Shown here piece by piece: positions 18,366-26,924 of a DNA stretch of 64,000 nucleotides. Every line of letters begins with the position of its first letter. Within the stretch, counting starts at the first letter, position 1. Under the pieces are notes generated by a model, which saw only the letters and a program-made list of their open reading frames with translations, was not told where the DNA came from and ran no database searches. The DNA is from Kitasatospora sp. NBC_00315. Its GTDB lineage: Bacteria; Actinomycetota; Actinomycetes; Streptomycetales; Streptomycetaceae. A program made the translations under genes and the position numbers. The DNA is taken from the NCBI RefSeq assembly GCF_041435095.1, contig NZ_CP108025.1, positions 2,418,001 through 2,482,000 of the forward strand. The letters are read 5' to 3'.

Positions 18366-19259
18366 TCAGTTCCAGATGCCGGTGATGTCGGCGGCGGTGG
18401 CGGCGTTGCCCGCGTGGCTGGTGAGCCCGGCGAGGTCCTCCAGGGTGCGCAGCACGTTGTAGTGGTTGTAGGTGGTGCCCGAGCTGCTGCCCGCCGTCAC
18501 GTGCTGGCCGTACAGCACGGTCGGGATCTTGTTGCCGGAGAGCTTGTTGTCCTCGTCGAAGGTGACGACCAGGAGGCTGTTGTGGGTCTGCGCCCAGGTC
18601 GCGTACGCGCCGAGGTTGTTCTTGATCCAGGTGTCGCCGGTCGAGACCGAGCAGTCGTGCATGTCGCTGCACAGGTTCGGCACCACGAAGGAGACCTTCG
18701 GCAGCTTGGTGTAGTCGGTCGGGAACTGCGCGAAGGTGTACGCGGTGTTGGTCGGCACGTTGCCGAAACCGAACCAGGGGTTGTGCTTCTGCGCGTAGTT
18801 GCCGCTGGAGCAGACCGTCGAGCCCTGGCTCGGCAGGGTCTCGTTGTAGCTGCCCCAGGTCTTGCCGGCCGCGATCAGCTCGGAGCCGAGGTTGGGCGCG
18901 GAGATCGAGCCGACGCCGACACAGCTGTCGTCGGTGCGGCCCTGGGCGCTGCCGGAGAACAGCATGTAGTAGTTGGGCTCGCTGGGGTGGGTGAGCCCGT
19001 AGGAGGCGGTGAGGTTGGCGCCGCCAGCCTTCAGGGTGTTGTTGATGTACGGCGCGCTGGAGCTGCCGATGACCTGCGAGTAGGCGTGGTTCTCCATCAC
19101 CACGACGATCACGTGGTCGGGCGTGGGCAGGCCGGTCACGGCCTGGGCGGTGCTGCCGGTGGCAGCCCAGATGCCGAGCGAGCCGGCGACCAGGCCGAAG
19201 CCTGCCGCGAGTGCGGTGAGGGGACGACGGGGGCGCTTGCTGGAACGGGCGAAGGGCAT
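18366..19259 (-). CDS. Secreted phosphoesterase family protein (acid phosphatase/phospholipase C superfamily)
   Basis: 297 residues from ATG 19259 with a GGAGGA box. Residues 1-40 are a Sec-type signal peptide (basic start, hydrophobic core, AQAV cleavage region). The mature start HVIVVVMENHAYSQVIG matches the metal-binding N-terminus of the PF04185-like phosphoesterases, with MENHAY in place of the MENRSF of phospholipases C. LLVVTFDEDN is the second metal block and YNHYNVLRTLEDLAGL the third. This short form, lacking C-terminal repeats, is typical of acid phosphatases. It heads the three-gene leftward operon inserted between cobalamin genes. Confidence 0.85.
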   Translation of the reverse strand: MPFARSSKRPRRPLTALAAGFGLVAGSLGIWAATGSTAQAVTGLPTPDHVIVVVMENHAYSQVIGSSSAPYINNTLKAGGANLTASYGLTHPSEPNYYMLFSGSAQGRTDDSCVGVGSISAPNLGSELIAAGKTWGSYNETLPSQGSTVCSSGNYAQKHNPWFGFGNVPTNTAYTFAQFPTDYTKLPKVSFVVPNLCSDMHDCSVSTGDTWIKNNLGAYATWAQTHNSLLVVTFDEDNKLSGNKIPTVLYGQHVTAGSSSGTTYNHYNVLRTLEDLAGLTSHAGNAATAADITGIWN

Positions 19260-19487
19260 GCGGTCCTCCGAGCACGGGGGCGGATGGGGAGCGGAGCGCC
19301 GTAACACTAGGGTCGGCACGGTGTCGTGTACCGCGCAAGCGAAGTGAAGAACAGACGAACAACGACCGCGCGACGCCGAGCCCCCGGCGTCACACGTCAC
19401 AGGCGCCACGATTGACCCGCCCGGCCGCGCCGTGGTGGGATTTCGGGGCCGCCGAGCGGCGATCGGGCGGCGGGAGCGGGGAGCAGC

Positions 19488-19925
19488 GTGGACGGGCCGG
19501 GCTCTTCGCGCACCCTGGTCATCGGGATCGGCGCCCGCAGCGGCGTCCGGGCTGAGGAGTTGCTCCGGCTGATCGGTGAGAGCCTCGCGCAGGCCGGGCT
19601 GGAGCCGTCCGCGATCCTGCGTCTGGCCACCCTGGACGAGCGGGCCCGGGAGCCGGGCCTGCGGCAGGCCGCCGAGACGCTCGGGGTGCCGCTGGCCGCG
19701 CATCCGGCCGCGGCGCTGGCCGCCGTCGCCGTGCCCCACCCGTCCGACGCGGTCCTCGCCCGGGTCGGTACGCCCAGCGTCGCCGAGGCGGCCGCGCTGA
19801 TCGGCCTGCCGGGCGGCGAACTCCTCGTCCCCAAGCGGCGGTCGGCGACGGCCACGGTCGCCGTGGCGGCGGGCCGCCGCGCAGAGCCGTCCGTCCGTCC
19901 GAACCCCGCAGGAGCAGCGCCGTGA
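19488..19925 (+). CDS. CobE/CbiG C-terminal domain protein (cobalamin biosynthesis)
   Basis: 145 residues from GTG. The start TLVIGIGARSGVRAEELLRL is the typical opening of the CbiG C-terminal/CobE fold, and PSVAEAAALIG with PKRRSATATVAVA forms the conserved end. The domain is linked to ring-opening chemistry in the anaerobic route (CbiG) and is a stand-alone protein (CobE) of unclear role in aerobic producers. The GTGA overlap with the next gene, a CobC-like aminotransferase, supports a cobalamin role. It restarts the cobalamin block after three unrelated leftward genes. Confidence 0.85.
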   Translation: MDGPGSSRTLVIGIGARSGVRAEELLRLIGESLAQAGLEPSAILRLATLDERAREPGLRQAAETLGVPLAAHPAAALAAVAVPHPSDAVLARVGTPSVAEAAALIGLPGGELLVPKRRSATATVAVAAGRRAEPSVRPNPAGAAP

Positions 19926-20974
19926 CCAGCACCGAAGCCGCCGTCGAACCCGATCTGCGCCATCACGGCGACGCGGAGGTCCGCACGCCGGGGCTGGTCG
20001 ATCTGGCGGTGAACGTCCGCACCGGCACGCCGCCGGCCTGGCTGCGGGACCACCTCGCCGCGACGATCACCGGCCTCGCCGCCTACCCCGACCAGGCGGC
20101 GGCCCACGCCGCCGTGGCCGCCCGGCACGGCCGGCCGACGGACGAGGTGCTGCTCACGGCCGGCGCCGCGGAGGCCTTCGTCCTGCTGGCGCGCGTCCTG
20201 GCCACCCGTCGTGTGGTGGTCGTCCACCCGCAGTTCACCGAGCCCGAGGCGGCCCTGCGGGACGCCGGGCACGCGGTCGAACGGGTCCTGCTGACGCCCG
20301 GGGACGGCTTCCGGCTGGACCCGGACGCGGTGCCCGAGGAGGCCGATCTGGTCGTGGTCGGCAATCCCACCAACCCCACCTCCGTCCTGCACCCCGCCGC
20401 CGCGCTGGCCGCGCTGGCCCGGCCGGGCCGCACCCTGGTGGTGGACGAGGCGTTCATCGACACCGTCCCCGGCGAGCGGCACTCGCTGGCCTCCGTCCGG
20501 GATCTTCCGGGACGGCTGGTGGTGCTGCGCAGCCTCACCAAGACCTGGGGGCTCGCCGGTCTGCGGATCGGGTACGTGCTCGGCCCCGCTCCGCTGATCG
20601 CCGCGCTCGGCGCCGCGCAGCCGCTCTGGCCGGTCTCCACCCCCGCGCTGGCGGCGGCCGAGGCGTGCAGCGCCCCTGCCGCCCTGGCCGAGGCCGAGCG
20701 CGCGGCGGACGAACTGGCCGGCCGACGCGCCCACCTGCTCGCCGGCCTGGCCGCCGTCCCGGGTGTCCGGGTGCACGGTGAGTCGGCCGCGTCGTTCGTC
20801 CTGGTGGAGCTGCCCGGCGCGGCGCAGGTCCGGCTGCGGCTGCGGGAGGCGGGCTACGCGGTGCGGCGCGGCGACACCTTCCCGGGCCTCGGCCCGGACT
20901 GGCTGCGGATCGCCGTCCGCGACGAGGAGACCACCGACGCCTTCCTGGCTGCGCTGGCCGGCGTCCTGGCCTGA
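19922..20974 (+). CDS. cobC: CobC-like PLP-dependent enzyme (threonine-phosphate decarboxylase/aminotransferase type)
   Basis: 350 residues, fold-type I aminotransferase related to histidinol-phosphate aminotransferase. The PLP lysine is K207 in SLTKTWGLAGLRIGYV; VVGNPTNPTS and VVDEAF are the other PLP contacts. In cobalamin synthesis such enzymes make aminopropanol phosphate from threonine phosphate, which CobD then attaches. The overlap with the CobE-like gene argues for this role over histidine synthesis. The N-terminus HHGDAEVRTPGLVDLAVNVR is typical of the actinobacterial CobC group (Rv2231c-like). A 32-nt palindrome follows the gene. Confidence 0.85.
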   Translation: MTSTEAAVEPDLRHHGDAEVRTPGLVDLAVNVRTGTPPAWLRDHLAATITGLAAYPDQAAAHAAVAARHGRPTDEVLLTAGAAEAFVLLARVLATRRVVVVHPQFTEPEAALRDAGHAVERVLLTPGDGFRLDPDAVPEEADLVVVGNPTNPTSVLHPAAALAALARPGRTLVVDEAFIDTVPGERHSLASVRDLPGRLVVLRSLTKTWGLAGLRIGYVLGPAPLIAALGAAQPLWPVSTPALAAAEACSAPAALAEAERAADELAGRRAHLLAGLAAVPGVRVHGESAASFVLVELPGAAQVRLRLREAGYAVRRGDTFPGLGPDWLRIAVRDEETTDAFLAALAGVLA

Positions 20975-21010
20975 GCCGCGTCACACCGGCCGGACGGCGG
21001 CCCCGGCCTG

Positions 21011-21042
21011 CGCAGCCCTCCCGCGGCCGCGGGAGGGCTGCG
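21011..21042. terminator. 32-nt perfect palindrome after cobC
   Basis: CGCAGCCCTCCCGCGG and its exact complement form an uninterrupted palindrome. It lies 37 bp after the cobC stop and can fold as a GC-rich hairpin from either strand. It is probably the cobC terminator. Confidence 0.65.
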
Positions 21043-21115
21043 TCCTCGCGTTCCCGGCCCGGGCTGGGCCGACTGCCTCCCGGTGGGCGGGCAGCGCGTC
21101 GCCGCACGCCACGAA

Positions 21116-21153
21116 GACGCCCGCCGGCCCCCTGTGCGGGGCCGGCGGGCGTC
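21116..21153. terminator. 16-bp terminator stem after glnII
   Basis: Arms 21116-21131 and 21138-21153 are perfectly complementary around the loop CTGTGC. It lies 26 bp beyond the glnII stop on the leftward transcript. Confidence 0.75.
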
Positions 21154-21178
21154 GAGGCATTTCAGGGAGCCGTCAGGC

Positions 21179-22201
21179 TCAGACCTGGCCGGCCTTCTCC
21201 AGCGCGGAGCAGCAGGTGTTGACCATGAGGCGGGTCACCACGTACGGGTCGACGTTGGCGTTCGGGCGACGGTCCTCGATGTAGCCCTTCTGCTCCACCT
21301 CGACCTGCCACGGGATGCGGACCGAGGCGCCGCGGTTGGAGACGCCGTAGCTGTAGACGTTCCACGGGGCGGTCTCGTGCAGGCCGGTCAGGCGCGACTC
21401 GATGCCGAAGCCGTACTGCTTGACGTGCTCCAGGACCTTCTCCTGGGAGGCGCCGAGCGACTCGCAGGCGGTGATGATGGCGTCGTAGCCCTCACGCATG
21501 GCCTTGGTGGAGAAGTTGGTGTGCGCGCCGGCGCCGTTCCAGTCGCCGCGCACGGGCTTGGCGTCCAGGGTGGCGTCGATGCCGAACTCCTCCGCGGTGC
21601 GGTAGAGCAGGTAGCGGGCGACCCAGAGGTCGTCGGAGACGGTCAGCGCGTCGACCGGGCCGATCTGGAACTCCCACTGGCCGGGCATGACCTCGGCGTT
21701 GATGCCGCAGATCGCGAGACCGGCGGCGAGGCAGCGGTCGAGGTGCAGCTCGACGATCTCGCGACCGAAGACCTCCTCGGCGCCGATGCCGCAGTAGTAG
21801 CCGCCCTGCGGGGCCGGGAAGCCGCCCTCGGGGAAGCCGAGCGGGCGCGAGCCCTTGAAGAAGGTGTACTCCTGCTCGATGCCGAAGATCGCCTCCTGAG
21901 CGGCGAACTGCTCGGCGATCGGGCGCAGCAGGGCGCGGGTGTTCGAGACGTGCGGGGTGCCGTCGATCTCGTTGACCTCGCACAGGACGAGGATGTTGTC
22001 GCCGCCGCGGATCGGGTCCGGGAGGGTCCGGACCGGAGCCAGAACGCGGTCCGACGCGTGACCCTCGGCCTGGTTGGTCGACGAACCGTCGAAGCCCCAG
22101 GTCGGAATCTTGTCCGCGTTGGCCAGGATCCGAGTCTTGGAGCGGAGCTTGGCGGTCGGCTGCGTGCCGTCGATCCAGATGTACTCGGCCTTGATTGCCA
22201 C
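21179..22201 (-). CDS. glnII: Glutamine synthetase type II
   Basis: 340 residues, the short eukaryote-like GS class found beside GlnA in streptomycetes. It makes glutamine from glutamate, ammonia and ATP. FDGSSTNQAEG, IFGIEQEYTFF, MPGQWEFQIGP and FSTKAMREGY are the active-site blocks, and the C-terminus ENRGASVRIP-type segment reads VSNRGASVRIPWQVE. The N-terminus IKAEYIWIDGTQPTAKLRSK fixes the start region. GTG 22201 fits family length, with a GCGAGG box upstream. A GlnR-type box lies 56 bp upstream. Its position between cobC and an SCO1860-type gene looks like an insertion into an otherwise familiar order. Confidence 0.95.
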   Translation of the reverse strand: MAIKAEYIWIDGTQPTAKLRSKTRILANADKIPTWGFDGSSTNQAEGHASDRVLAPVRTLPDPIRGGDNILVLCEVNEIDGTPHVSNTRALLRPIAEQFAAQEAIFGIEQEYTFFKGSRPLGFPEGGFPAPQGGYYCGIGAEEVFGREIVELHLDRCLAAGLAICGINAEVMPGQWEFQIGPVDALTVSDDLWVARYLLYRTAEEFGIDATLDAKPVRGDWNGAGAHTNFSTKAMREGYDAIITACESLGASQEKVLEHVKQYGFGIESRLTGLHETAPWNVYSYGVSNRGASVRIPWQVEVEQKGYIEDRRPNANVDPYVVTRLMVNTCCSALEKAGQV

Positions 22202-22256
22202 GGCGGTGAACCTCGCAAACTGAGTGGTGGGTGCCCGCGTAGCGTCGCAAGTCACC

Positions 22257-22294
22257 GTTTCCCGGTTGTTCCTCCTATGTGTCGCCCATGTAAA
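22257..22294 (-). promoter_or_regulatory. GlnR box upstream of glnII
   Basis: Reading the minus strand: TTTAC-n6-GACAC-n6-GGAAC-n6-GAAAC. The four half-sites are at 22294-22290, 22283-22279, 22272-22268 and 22261-22257. The known streptomycete GlnR consensus is gTnAc-n6-GaAAc repeated twice with 6-bp spacers. Spacing here is exact; three half-sites carry one mismatch each. It should activate glnII under nitrogen limitation. Confidence 0.8.
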
Positions 22295-22395
22295 CCAACT
22301 GTCCGCAGCGGCCCCGTCACGCTTCGGGAGTGCCTCCGGTGTCACTCCGGGATGCGCGCAGGCGCACCCCGGAGCGGCTCGCGCGCCCGGCTCGC

Positions 22396-23382
22396 TCAGT
22401 GCCTGCGTACGTGCGCCCTGCGCCGGCGGGTCGCCCGGAGCGCGCCGGCGCCGGCGGCCAGCAGGACGGCGGCGCCCGCGGCCAGCGGGAGGCTGCCACC
22501 GGCGCCGGTGGCGGCGAGGTGCTCACCGGCGGCGGTGCTCGGAGCGGCGCTCGCCGGCCTGCCGGCGACGTCCACGACGGGACGGGCGGCCGGGGTGCCG
22601 CTCGCGGCCGCCGGGGCGGCGGGGGTCGCGGTGGCGACCGGCTTCTCGCAGCTGACCGAGGCGATCGTGATCCGCCCGGTCACCTTGGCGACGTTCAGAT
22701 TGAGCGGGTTCACCTCCACCTGCACCTCCAGGGCCGAGGCGGCGGCGGTGGCGGAGGTGGTCGTGCGCTTGGCGAACTCGACCGAGACGCTGCCGACCGC
22801 CGGTACGTCCACCTTGGTCGGCGCGTACAGGCCGACGGCGACCGGCCTCCCGAGCAGGGTCAGCTTGAGCGGGGAGGTGACGTCGGCGGTGGGCGGGCCG
22901 TCGACCGGGCAGGTGACCGAGGCGCTGAGCGCCTCCAGGCCGAGCAGACTGGTGAACGGCAGCCCGGGCGCGTGGACGTCGGCGTTGGCCAGGGTGACGC
23001 CGGCGGAGGCGCCCTTGGCGTCGACCGTGGTGGTGGACCGGCCGACGTCGGCCTTGACCAGGGTGACCGGCCCCTGCTGGTCCACGCCGTCGACCTTGGC
23101 CGTGAGCACCGAGCCGTCCCGGCGCGCCGGGCTCTCCACCTTGTTCAACGAGATGTTCACGGGGACGTCCACGGCGTTGTTCAACAGGCGGACGTCCAGG
23201 TCGACCTCGGCCGTGACGGCGCGGGCCGAGCCCCCGGCCGGGGCCCCGGCCGGGGAAGCAGGCGGGGAAGCAGGCGGGGAGGCGCCGTCGGCGTGGGCGA
23301 CCGAGGCGGGCAGAGCGGCGGCCGCGACGACCAGGGCGGCGGCGACACGCAGGAAAGAGGACGACAACGGAGGAACCCCCAC
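22396..23382 (-). CDS. SCO1860-type LAxTG sortase-anchored surface protein
   Basis: About 328 residues. A hydrophobic signal peptide (ALVVAAAALPASVAHADG) is followed by a Pro/Ala-rich stretch. Next comes a beta-rich region that repeats patterns such as VDVPVNISLNKVE and VDVPAVGSVSVEF. The C-terminus has the sortase signal LAATG, a hydrophobic segment (LPLAAGAAVLLAAGAGAL) and an RRRR tail. Streptomycete relatives beside cobalamin genes usually read LAETG; here the third residue is Ala. It is probably anchored to peptidoglycan by a class E sortase. The start is uncertain: GTG 23382 has no clear box, while TTG 23367 follows GGGGG. Function unknown. Confidence 0.8.
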   Translation of the reverse strand: MGVPPLSSSFLRVAAALVVAAAALPASVAHADGASPPASPPASPAGAPAGGSARAVTAEVDLDVRLLNNAVDVPVNISLNKVESPARRDGSVLTAKVDGVDQQGPVTLVKADVGRSTTTVDAKGASAGVTLANADVHAPGLPFTSLLGLEALSASVTCPVDGPPTADVTSPLKLTLLGRPVAVGLYAPTKVDVPAVGSVSVEFAKRTTTSATAAASALEVQVEVNPLNLNVAKVTGRITIASVSCEKPVATATPAAPAAASGTPAARPVVDVAGRPASAAPSTAAGEHLAATGAGGSLPLAAGAAVLLAAGAGALRATRRRRAHVRRH

Positions 23383-23646
23383 ACGGATGGCGATCGGGAG
23401 AGAGCGCGCCACCGATGTCACCCCGCGCGCGGGAATGCTCCGCGCCGAACCGGGGGAAGGCTGCCGCTCTCGACTGCTGCCATCCTCTTCGAACAATCCG
23501 TCACATGAGCAACACGGAGCGTCAGTTCACCCATTCGAGTGAGGTTGACGCCGATCATTGCCGGAGGTGCTCTCGGGCGGGGCCGCCGATCCGGGCCGGG
23601 GAGTCCGATCCTGGCGGCCACCCCGGGCCGGGGAGGCCGACCCGGG

Positions 23647-24324
23647 CTAGGGAAGCCGCCAGTCGACCGGCTGGGCGCCCTGTTCGACCAGCAGCTGGTT
23701 GGCCCGGCTGAACGGACGCGAGCCGAAGAAGCCGCCGCTCGCCGACATCGGGCTCGGGTGCGCCGACTCCACCGCCGGCACCGGCCCCAACAACGGGCGC
23801 AGGTTACGGGCGTCGCGTCCCCAGAGGATCGCCACCAGCGGGCCCCCGCGCGCCACCAGCGCCGTGATCGCCTGCTCGGTGACCTCCTCCCACCCCTTGC
23901 CGCGGTGCGCGGCCGGCTTGCCGGGGGCGGTGGTCAGCGCGCGGTTCAGCAGCAGCACCCCCTGCTGCGTCCAGGGTGTGAGGTCGCCGTTGGCGGGCCG
24001 GGGCAGGCCGAGATCCTGGCCGTACTCCTGGAAGATGTTGATCAGACTGCCCGGGATCGGCCGGACCTCCGGCGCCACCGAGAAGCTCAGCCCCACCGCG
24101 TGGCCGGGGGTCGGGTACGGGTCCTGCCCGACGATCAGCACCCGTACCGAGGCGAACGGCTGTTGGAAGGCCCGCAGTACGTTGGCCCCGGAGGGCAGGT
24201 AGGTGCGGCCCGCGGTGATCTCTGCGCGCAGGAAGTCGCCCATGGCGGCCACCCGCCCCGCGACCGGCTCCAGCGCGGTGGCCCAGCCGGGCTCGACGAT
24301 CTCGTTCAGTGGACGGGGTGCCAT
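23647..24324 (-). CDS. ung: Uracil-DNA glycosylase
   Basis: 225 residues, standard family 1 length. It removes uracil from DNA in base-excision repair. [18 protein letters not shown] carries the catalytic Asp68 in the water-activating loop, [17 protein letters not shown] the uracil-binding block and [18 protein letters not shown] the leucine-loop region with the catalytic His. ATG 24324 gives the usual N-terminus. The upstream amidohydrolase is leftward 43 bp away and may be cotranscribed, though the functions are unrelated. The 264-bp gap before the SCO1860-type gene has only GC-rich near-repeats. Confidence 0.95.
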   Translation of the reverse strand: MAPRPLNEIVEPGWATALEPVAGRVAAMGDFLRAEITAGRTYLPSGANVLRAFQQPFASVRVLIVGQDPYPTPGHAVGLSFSVAPEVRPIPGSLINIFQEYGQDLGLPRPANGDLTPWTQQGVLLLNRALTTAPGKPAAHRGKGWEEVTEQAITALVARGGPLVAILWGRDARNLRPLLGPVPAVESAHPSPMSASGGFFGSRPFSRANQLLVEQGAQPVDWRLP

Positions 24325-24367
24325 GCCGTCACCCTATCGGCCCAGCTCCGGCGGACCGGACGGGCCC

Positions 24368-25459
24368 TCAGCCGACGGGACGGCCCCTCAGCACGACCAA
24401 CCGCGGGTCAGCCAGCACCCGGACGTCCGCGCGCGGGTCGTGCGCGTAGACCACCAGATCGGCGGCGGCCCCCTCGGTCAGGCCCTCCCGTCCCAGCCAG
24501 GCGCGGGCGCCCCAGCTGGCCGCCGAGAGTGCCTCGGCCGGGGAGAGACCGGCCTTCACCAGCTCCGCGACCTCGTCGGCGACCAGGCCGTGGGCGAGCG
24601 AGCCGCCCGCGTCCGTCCCGACGAAGACCGGGATGCCCGCGTCGTGCGCCGCCCCGACCGTGTCGTACCGGCGCTCGTGCAGCCGCCGCATGTGCGCGGC
24701 CCAGGCCGGGAACCTCGCCTCGCCGCCCCGGGCCAGCGTGGGGAAGGTCGCGATGTTGACCAGGGTCGGGACGATCGCCACGCCGCGCTCCGCGAACCGC
24801 GGGATCAGCTCCTCGGTCAGCCCGGTGGCGTGCTCCACGCAGTCGATGCCGGCGGCCAGCAGATCCGGCAGCGAGGCGGCCGCGAAGCAGTGCGCGGTGA
24901 CCCGCGCACCCTCCTCGTGCGCCGCGGCGATCGCCTCGGCCAGCGCGTCCCCGGGCCAGCAGGCCGTGAGGTCGCCGTGCTCGCGGTCGATCCAGTCCCC
25001 GACCAGCTTCACCCAGCCGTCCCCGCGCCGTGCCTCGGCCCGGACGTACGCGGGCAGGTCGCCCGGCTCGATCTCGTGGGCGTAGTTGCGGATGTAGCGG
25101 CGGGTGCGGGCGATGTGACGGCCGGCCCGGATGATCCGGGGCAGATCCTCGCGGTCGTCGATCCAACGGGTGTCGGCGGCCGACCCGGCGTCGCGGATCA
25201 GCAGGGTGCCGGCGTCCCGGTCGGTGAGCGCCTGCTTCTCGCTGGTCTCCGCGTCGACGGCGCCGTGCGCGTCCAGGCCGACGTGGCAGTGGGCGTCCAC
25301 CAGCCCCGGCAGCACCCAGCCGGAGATCGTCCGGACGTCCGTCGCGCCGGCCGGCCGCTCGAAGGTCACCCGGCCGTCGAGCACCCAGAGTTCGTCCCGG
25401 ACGTCCTGCGGGCCGACCAGCACCCGGCCCCTGATGTGCAGCACCGCACTGTCGCTCAT
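24368..25459 (-). CDS. Amidohydrolase family protein (imidazolonepropionase-like)
   Basis: 363 residues with a metal-dependent hydrolase barrel. Metal ligands are visible as DAHCHVG (HxH), the probable carboxylated Lys in GWVKLVGDW, His residues in TAHCF and VEHATG, and Asp in FVGTDAGG. The small N-terminal beta domain (residues 1-50) and the C-terminal return strand (DLVVYAHDPRADV) are typical of the composite amidohydrolases. These hydrolyse cyclic amides, dipeptides or similar compounds; the substrate here cannot be told. It is divergent from the class V aminotransferase, sharing a 139-bp promoter region. Confidence 0.88.
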   Translation of the reverse strand: MSDSAVLHIRGRVLVGPQDVRDELWVLDGRVTFERPAGATDVRTISGWVLPGLVDAHCHVGLDAHGAVDAETSEKQALTDRDAGTLLIRDAGSAADTRWIDDREDLPRIIRAGRHIARTRRYIRNYAHEIEPGDLPAYVRAEARRGDGWVKLVGDWIDREHGDLTACWPGDALAEAIAAAHEEGARVTAHCFAAASLPDLLAAGIDCVEHATGLTEELIPRFAERGVAIVPTLVNIATFPTLARGGEARFPAWAAHMRRLHERRYDTVGAAHDAGIPVFVGTDAGGSLAHGLVADEVAELVKAGLSPAEALSAASWGARAWLGREGLTEGAAADLVVYAHDPRADVRVLADPRLVVLRGRPVG

Positions 25460-25598
25460 GCCCGCACTCTACCGACGGGCCCGACCGGGCCGCCGGGCCG
25501 GATGAGGCAGACTGGCCGAAGCCGTCCGTACACCGTGCACTGCGGTCCGCGGACGGCGGAACCCGTCGTGATCAGCGCCCAGCGAAAGGCCCGGCCCC

Positions 25599-26699
25599 GT
25601 GAGCCCCTTCCTCGACCTCCCCCCGCTCGGTGCCGCGCGGTTCGCCGCCATCGAGGACCGGGTCGCCGCGCTGCTGCACACCACCGCCGACGTGATCATC
25701 ACCCAGGGCGAGGCGCTGCTGCCGCTGGAGGCGGCCATCCGCGGCGCCGCGCACCCGGGCGGCACCGCGCTGAACATCGTCACCGGCCCGTACGGGCAGA
25801 CCTTCGGCAACTGGCTGCGCGACTGCGGCGCCGAGGTCGTCGACCTCGCCGTGCCGTTCGACTCCGCCGTCACCGCCGAACAGGTCGCGGACGCGCTGCG
25901 GGCCCACCCCGGGATCGGCTTCGTCTCCCTGGTGCACGCCGAGGCCGCCACCGGCAACACCAACCCGGTCGCGGCGATCGGCGCCGTGGTCCGCGAGCAC
26001 GGCGCCCTGCTGATGCTGGACGCCGTCGCCTCGGTGGCCGCCGAACCGCTGCTCACCGACGCCTGGGGCGTCGACCTGTGCGTGATCGGCGGGCAGAAGG
26101 CGATGGGCGGCCCCGCCGGGGTCTCCGCCGTGTCGGTCAGCGACCGCGCCTGGGAGCGGATCGCCGCCAACCCGGCCGCGCCCCGCCGCTCCTACCTCTC
26201 CCTGCTGGACTGGAAGGAGCGCTGGACGGACGCCGGGCGCACCGTCCTGCCGCACGCCCCCGCCCAGTTGGAGATGCTCGCCCTGGAGGCCTGCCTGGAC
26301 CGGATCGCGGCCGACGGCCTCGACGCGACCGTCGCCCGCCACCGCGCCGCGTCCGACGCCACCCGCGCCGGCGTGCGCGCCCTGGGCACACTGAGCCCGT
26401 TCGTGCACGCGGACGCCCACGCGGCCCCCGTCGCCACCACGCTGCGCACCCCGGCCGGCCTCGACGCCGCCGCACTGGTGGCGTCGCTCGACCCGGCCCT
26501 GCCCGTCCAGGCCGGTGGTGGCGCGCTGGCCGCCGAGATGCTGAGGGTCAACCACTACGGCCGGGCCGCGTCGCTGGAGGTCGTCCAGGACTGCCTGACC
26601 GCGCTGGGCACGGCGCTGGGCACGGCCCCGGCCGCGGTGGACGGCGCACGCGCCGCGGCGGCCGGCGCCTGGGAGGCCGCCGCCGCCCCGGCGAACTGA
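25599..26699 (+). CDS. Class V PLP-dependent aminotransferase (alanine-glyoxylate/serine-pyruvate type)
   Basis: 366 residues from GTG 25599. The PLP lysine is K167 in IGGQKAMGGPAG, the ring-stacking block is LVHAEAATGNTNPV and the PLP-nitrogen Asp is D141 in LMLDAVAS. These match the family that includes alanine-glyoxylate aminotransferase, PucG and the 2-aminoethylphosphonate transaminase PhnW. There is no phosphonate-specific residue I can recognise. It lies 3 kb before the phosphonate-type locus and has no GntR operator in front, so a PhnW role is only a possibility. It is divergent from the amidohydrolase. Confidence 0.88.
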   Translation: MSPFLDLPPLGAARFAAIEDRVAALLHTTADVIITQGEALLPLEAAIRGAAHPGGTALNIVTGPYGQTFGNWLRDCGAEVVDLAVPFDSAVTAEQVADALRAHPGIGFVSLVHAEAATGNTNPVAAIGAVVREHGALLMLDAVASVAAEPLLTDAWGVDLCVIGGQKAMGGPAGVSAVSVSDRAWERIAANPAAPRRSYLSLLDWKERWTDAGRTVLPHAPAQLEMLALEACLDRIAADGLDATVARHRAASDATRAGVRALGTLSPFVHADAHAAPVATTLRTPAGLDAAALVASLDPALPVQAGGGALAAEMLRVNHYGRAASLEVVQDCLTALGTALGTAPAAVDGARAAAAGAWEAAAAPAN

Positions 26700-26924
26700 C
26701 GGCCGGCCCCCGGGGCCGGGCAGGCCGGGGCAGAGCACCGGGCAGACCGGGCGCCGGGCACCGGGCCGCCCGTGCGCGGCCGAATCGATGGTGGACCGTC
26801 AGTACCGCGGCCTGCTGTCCGGGGTGACGCATCGGAAAGCGGCACCGGCCGAGGCTCCCTGACCGTCCGGTGGCCGCGGGGCCGCCGGGCTGCGAACCGG
26901 CCGGGCCTGTGCGAACCTACGAAG

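Noticed and set aside
19922..20974. Histidinol-phosphate aminotransferase (HisC) as the name for this gene
   Set aside because: The fold is the same, but GTGA coupling to a CobE-like gene and the cobalamin surroundings favour CobC. No his gene is nearby.
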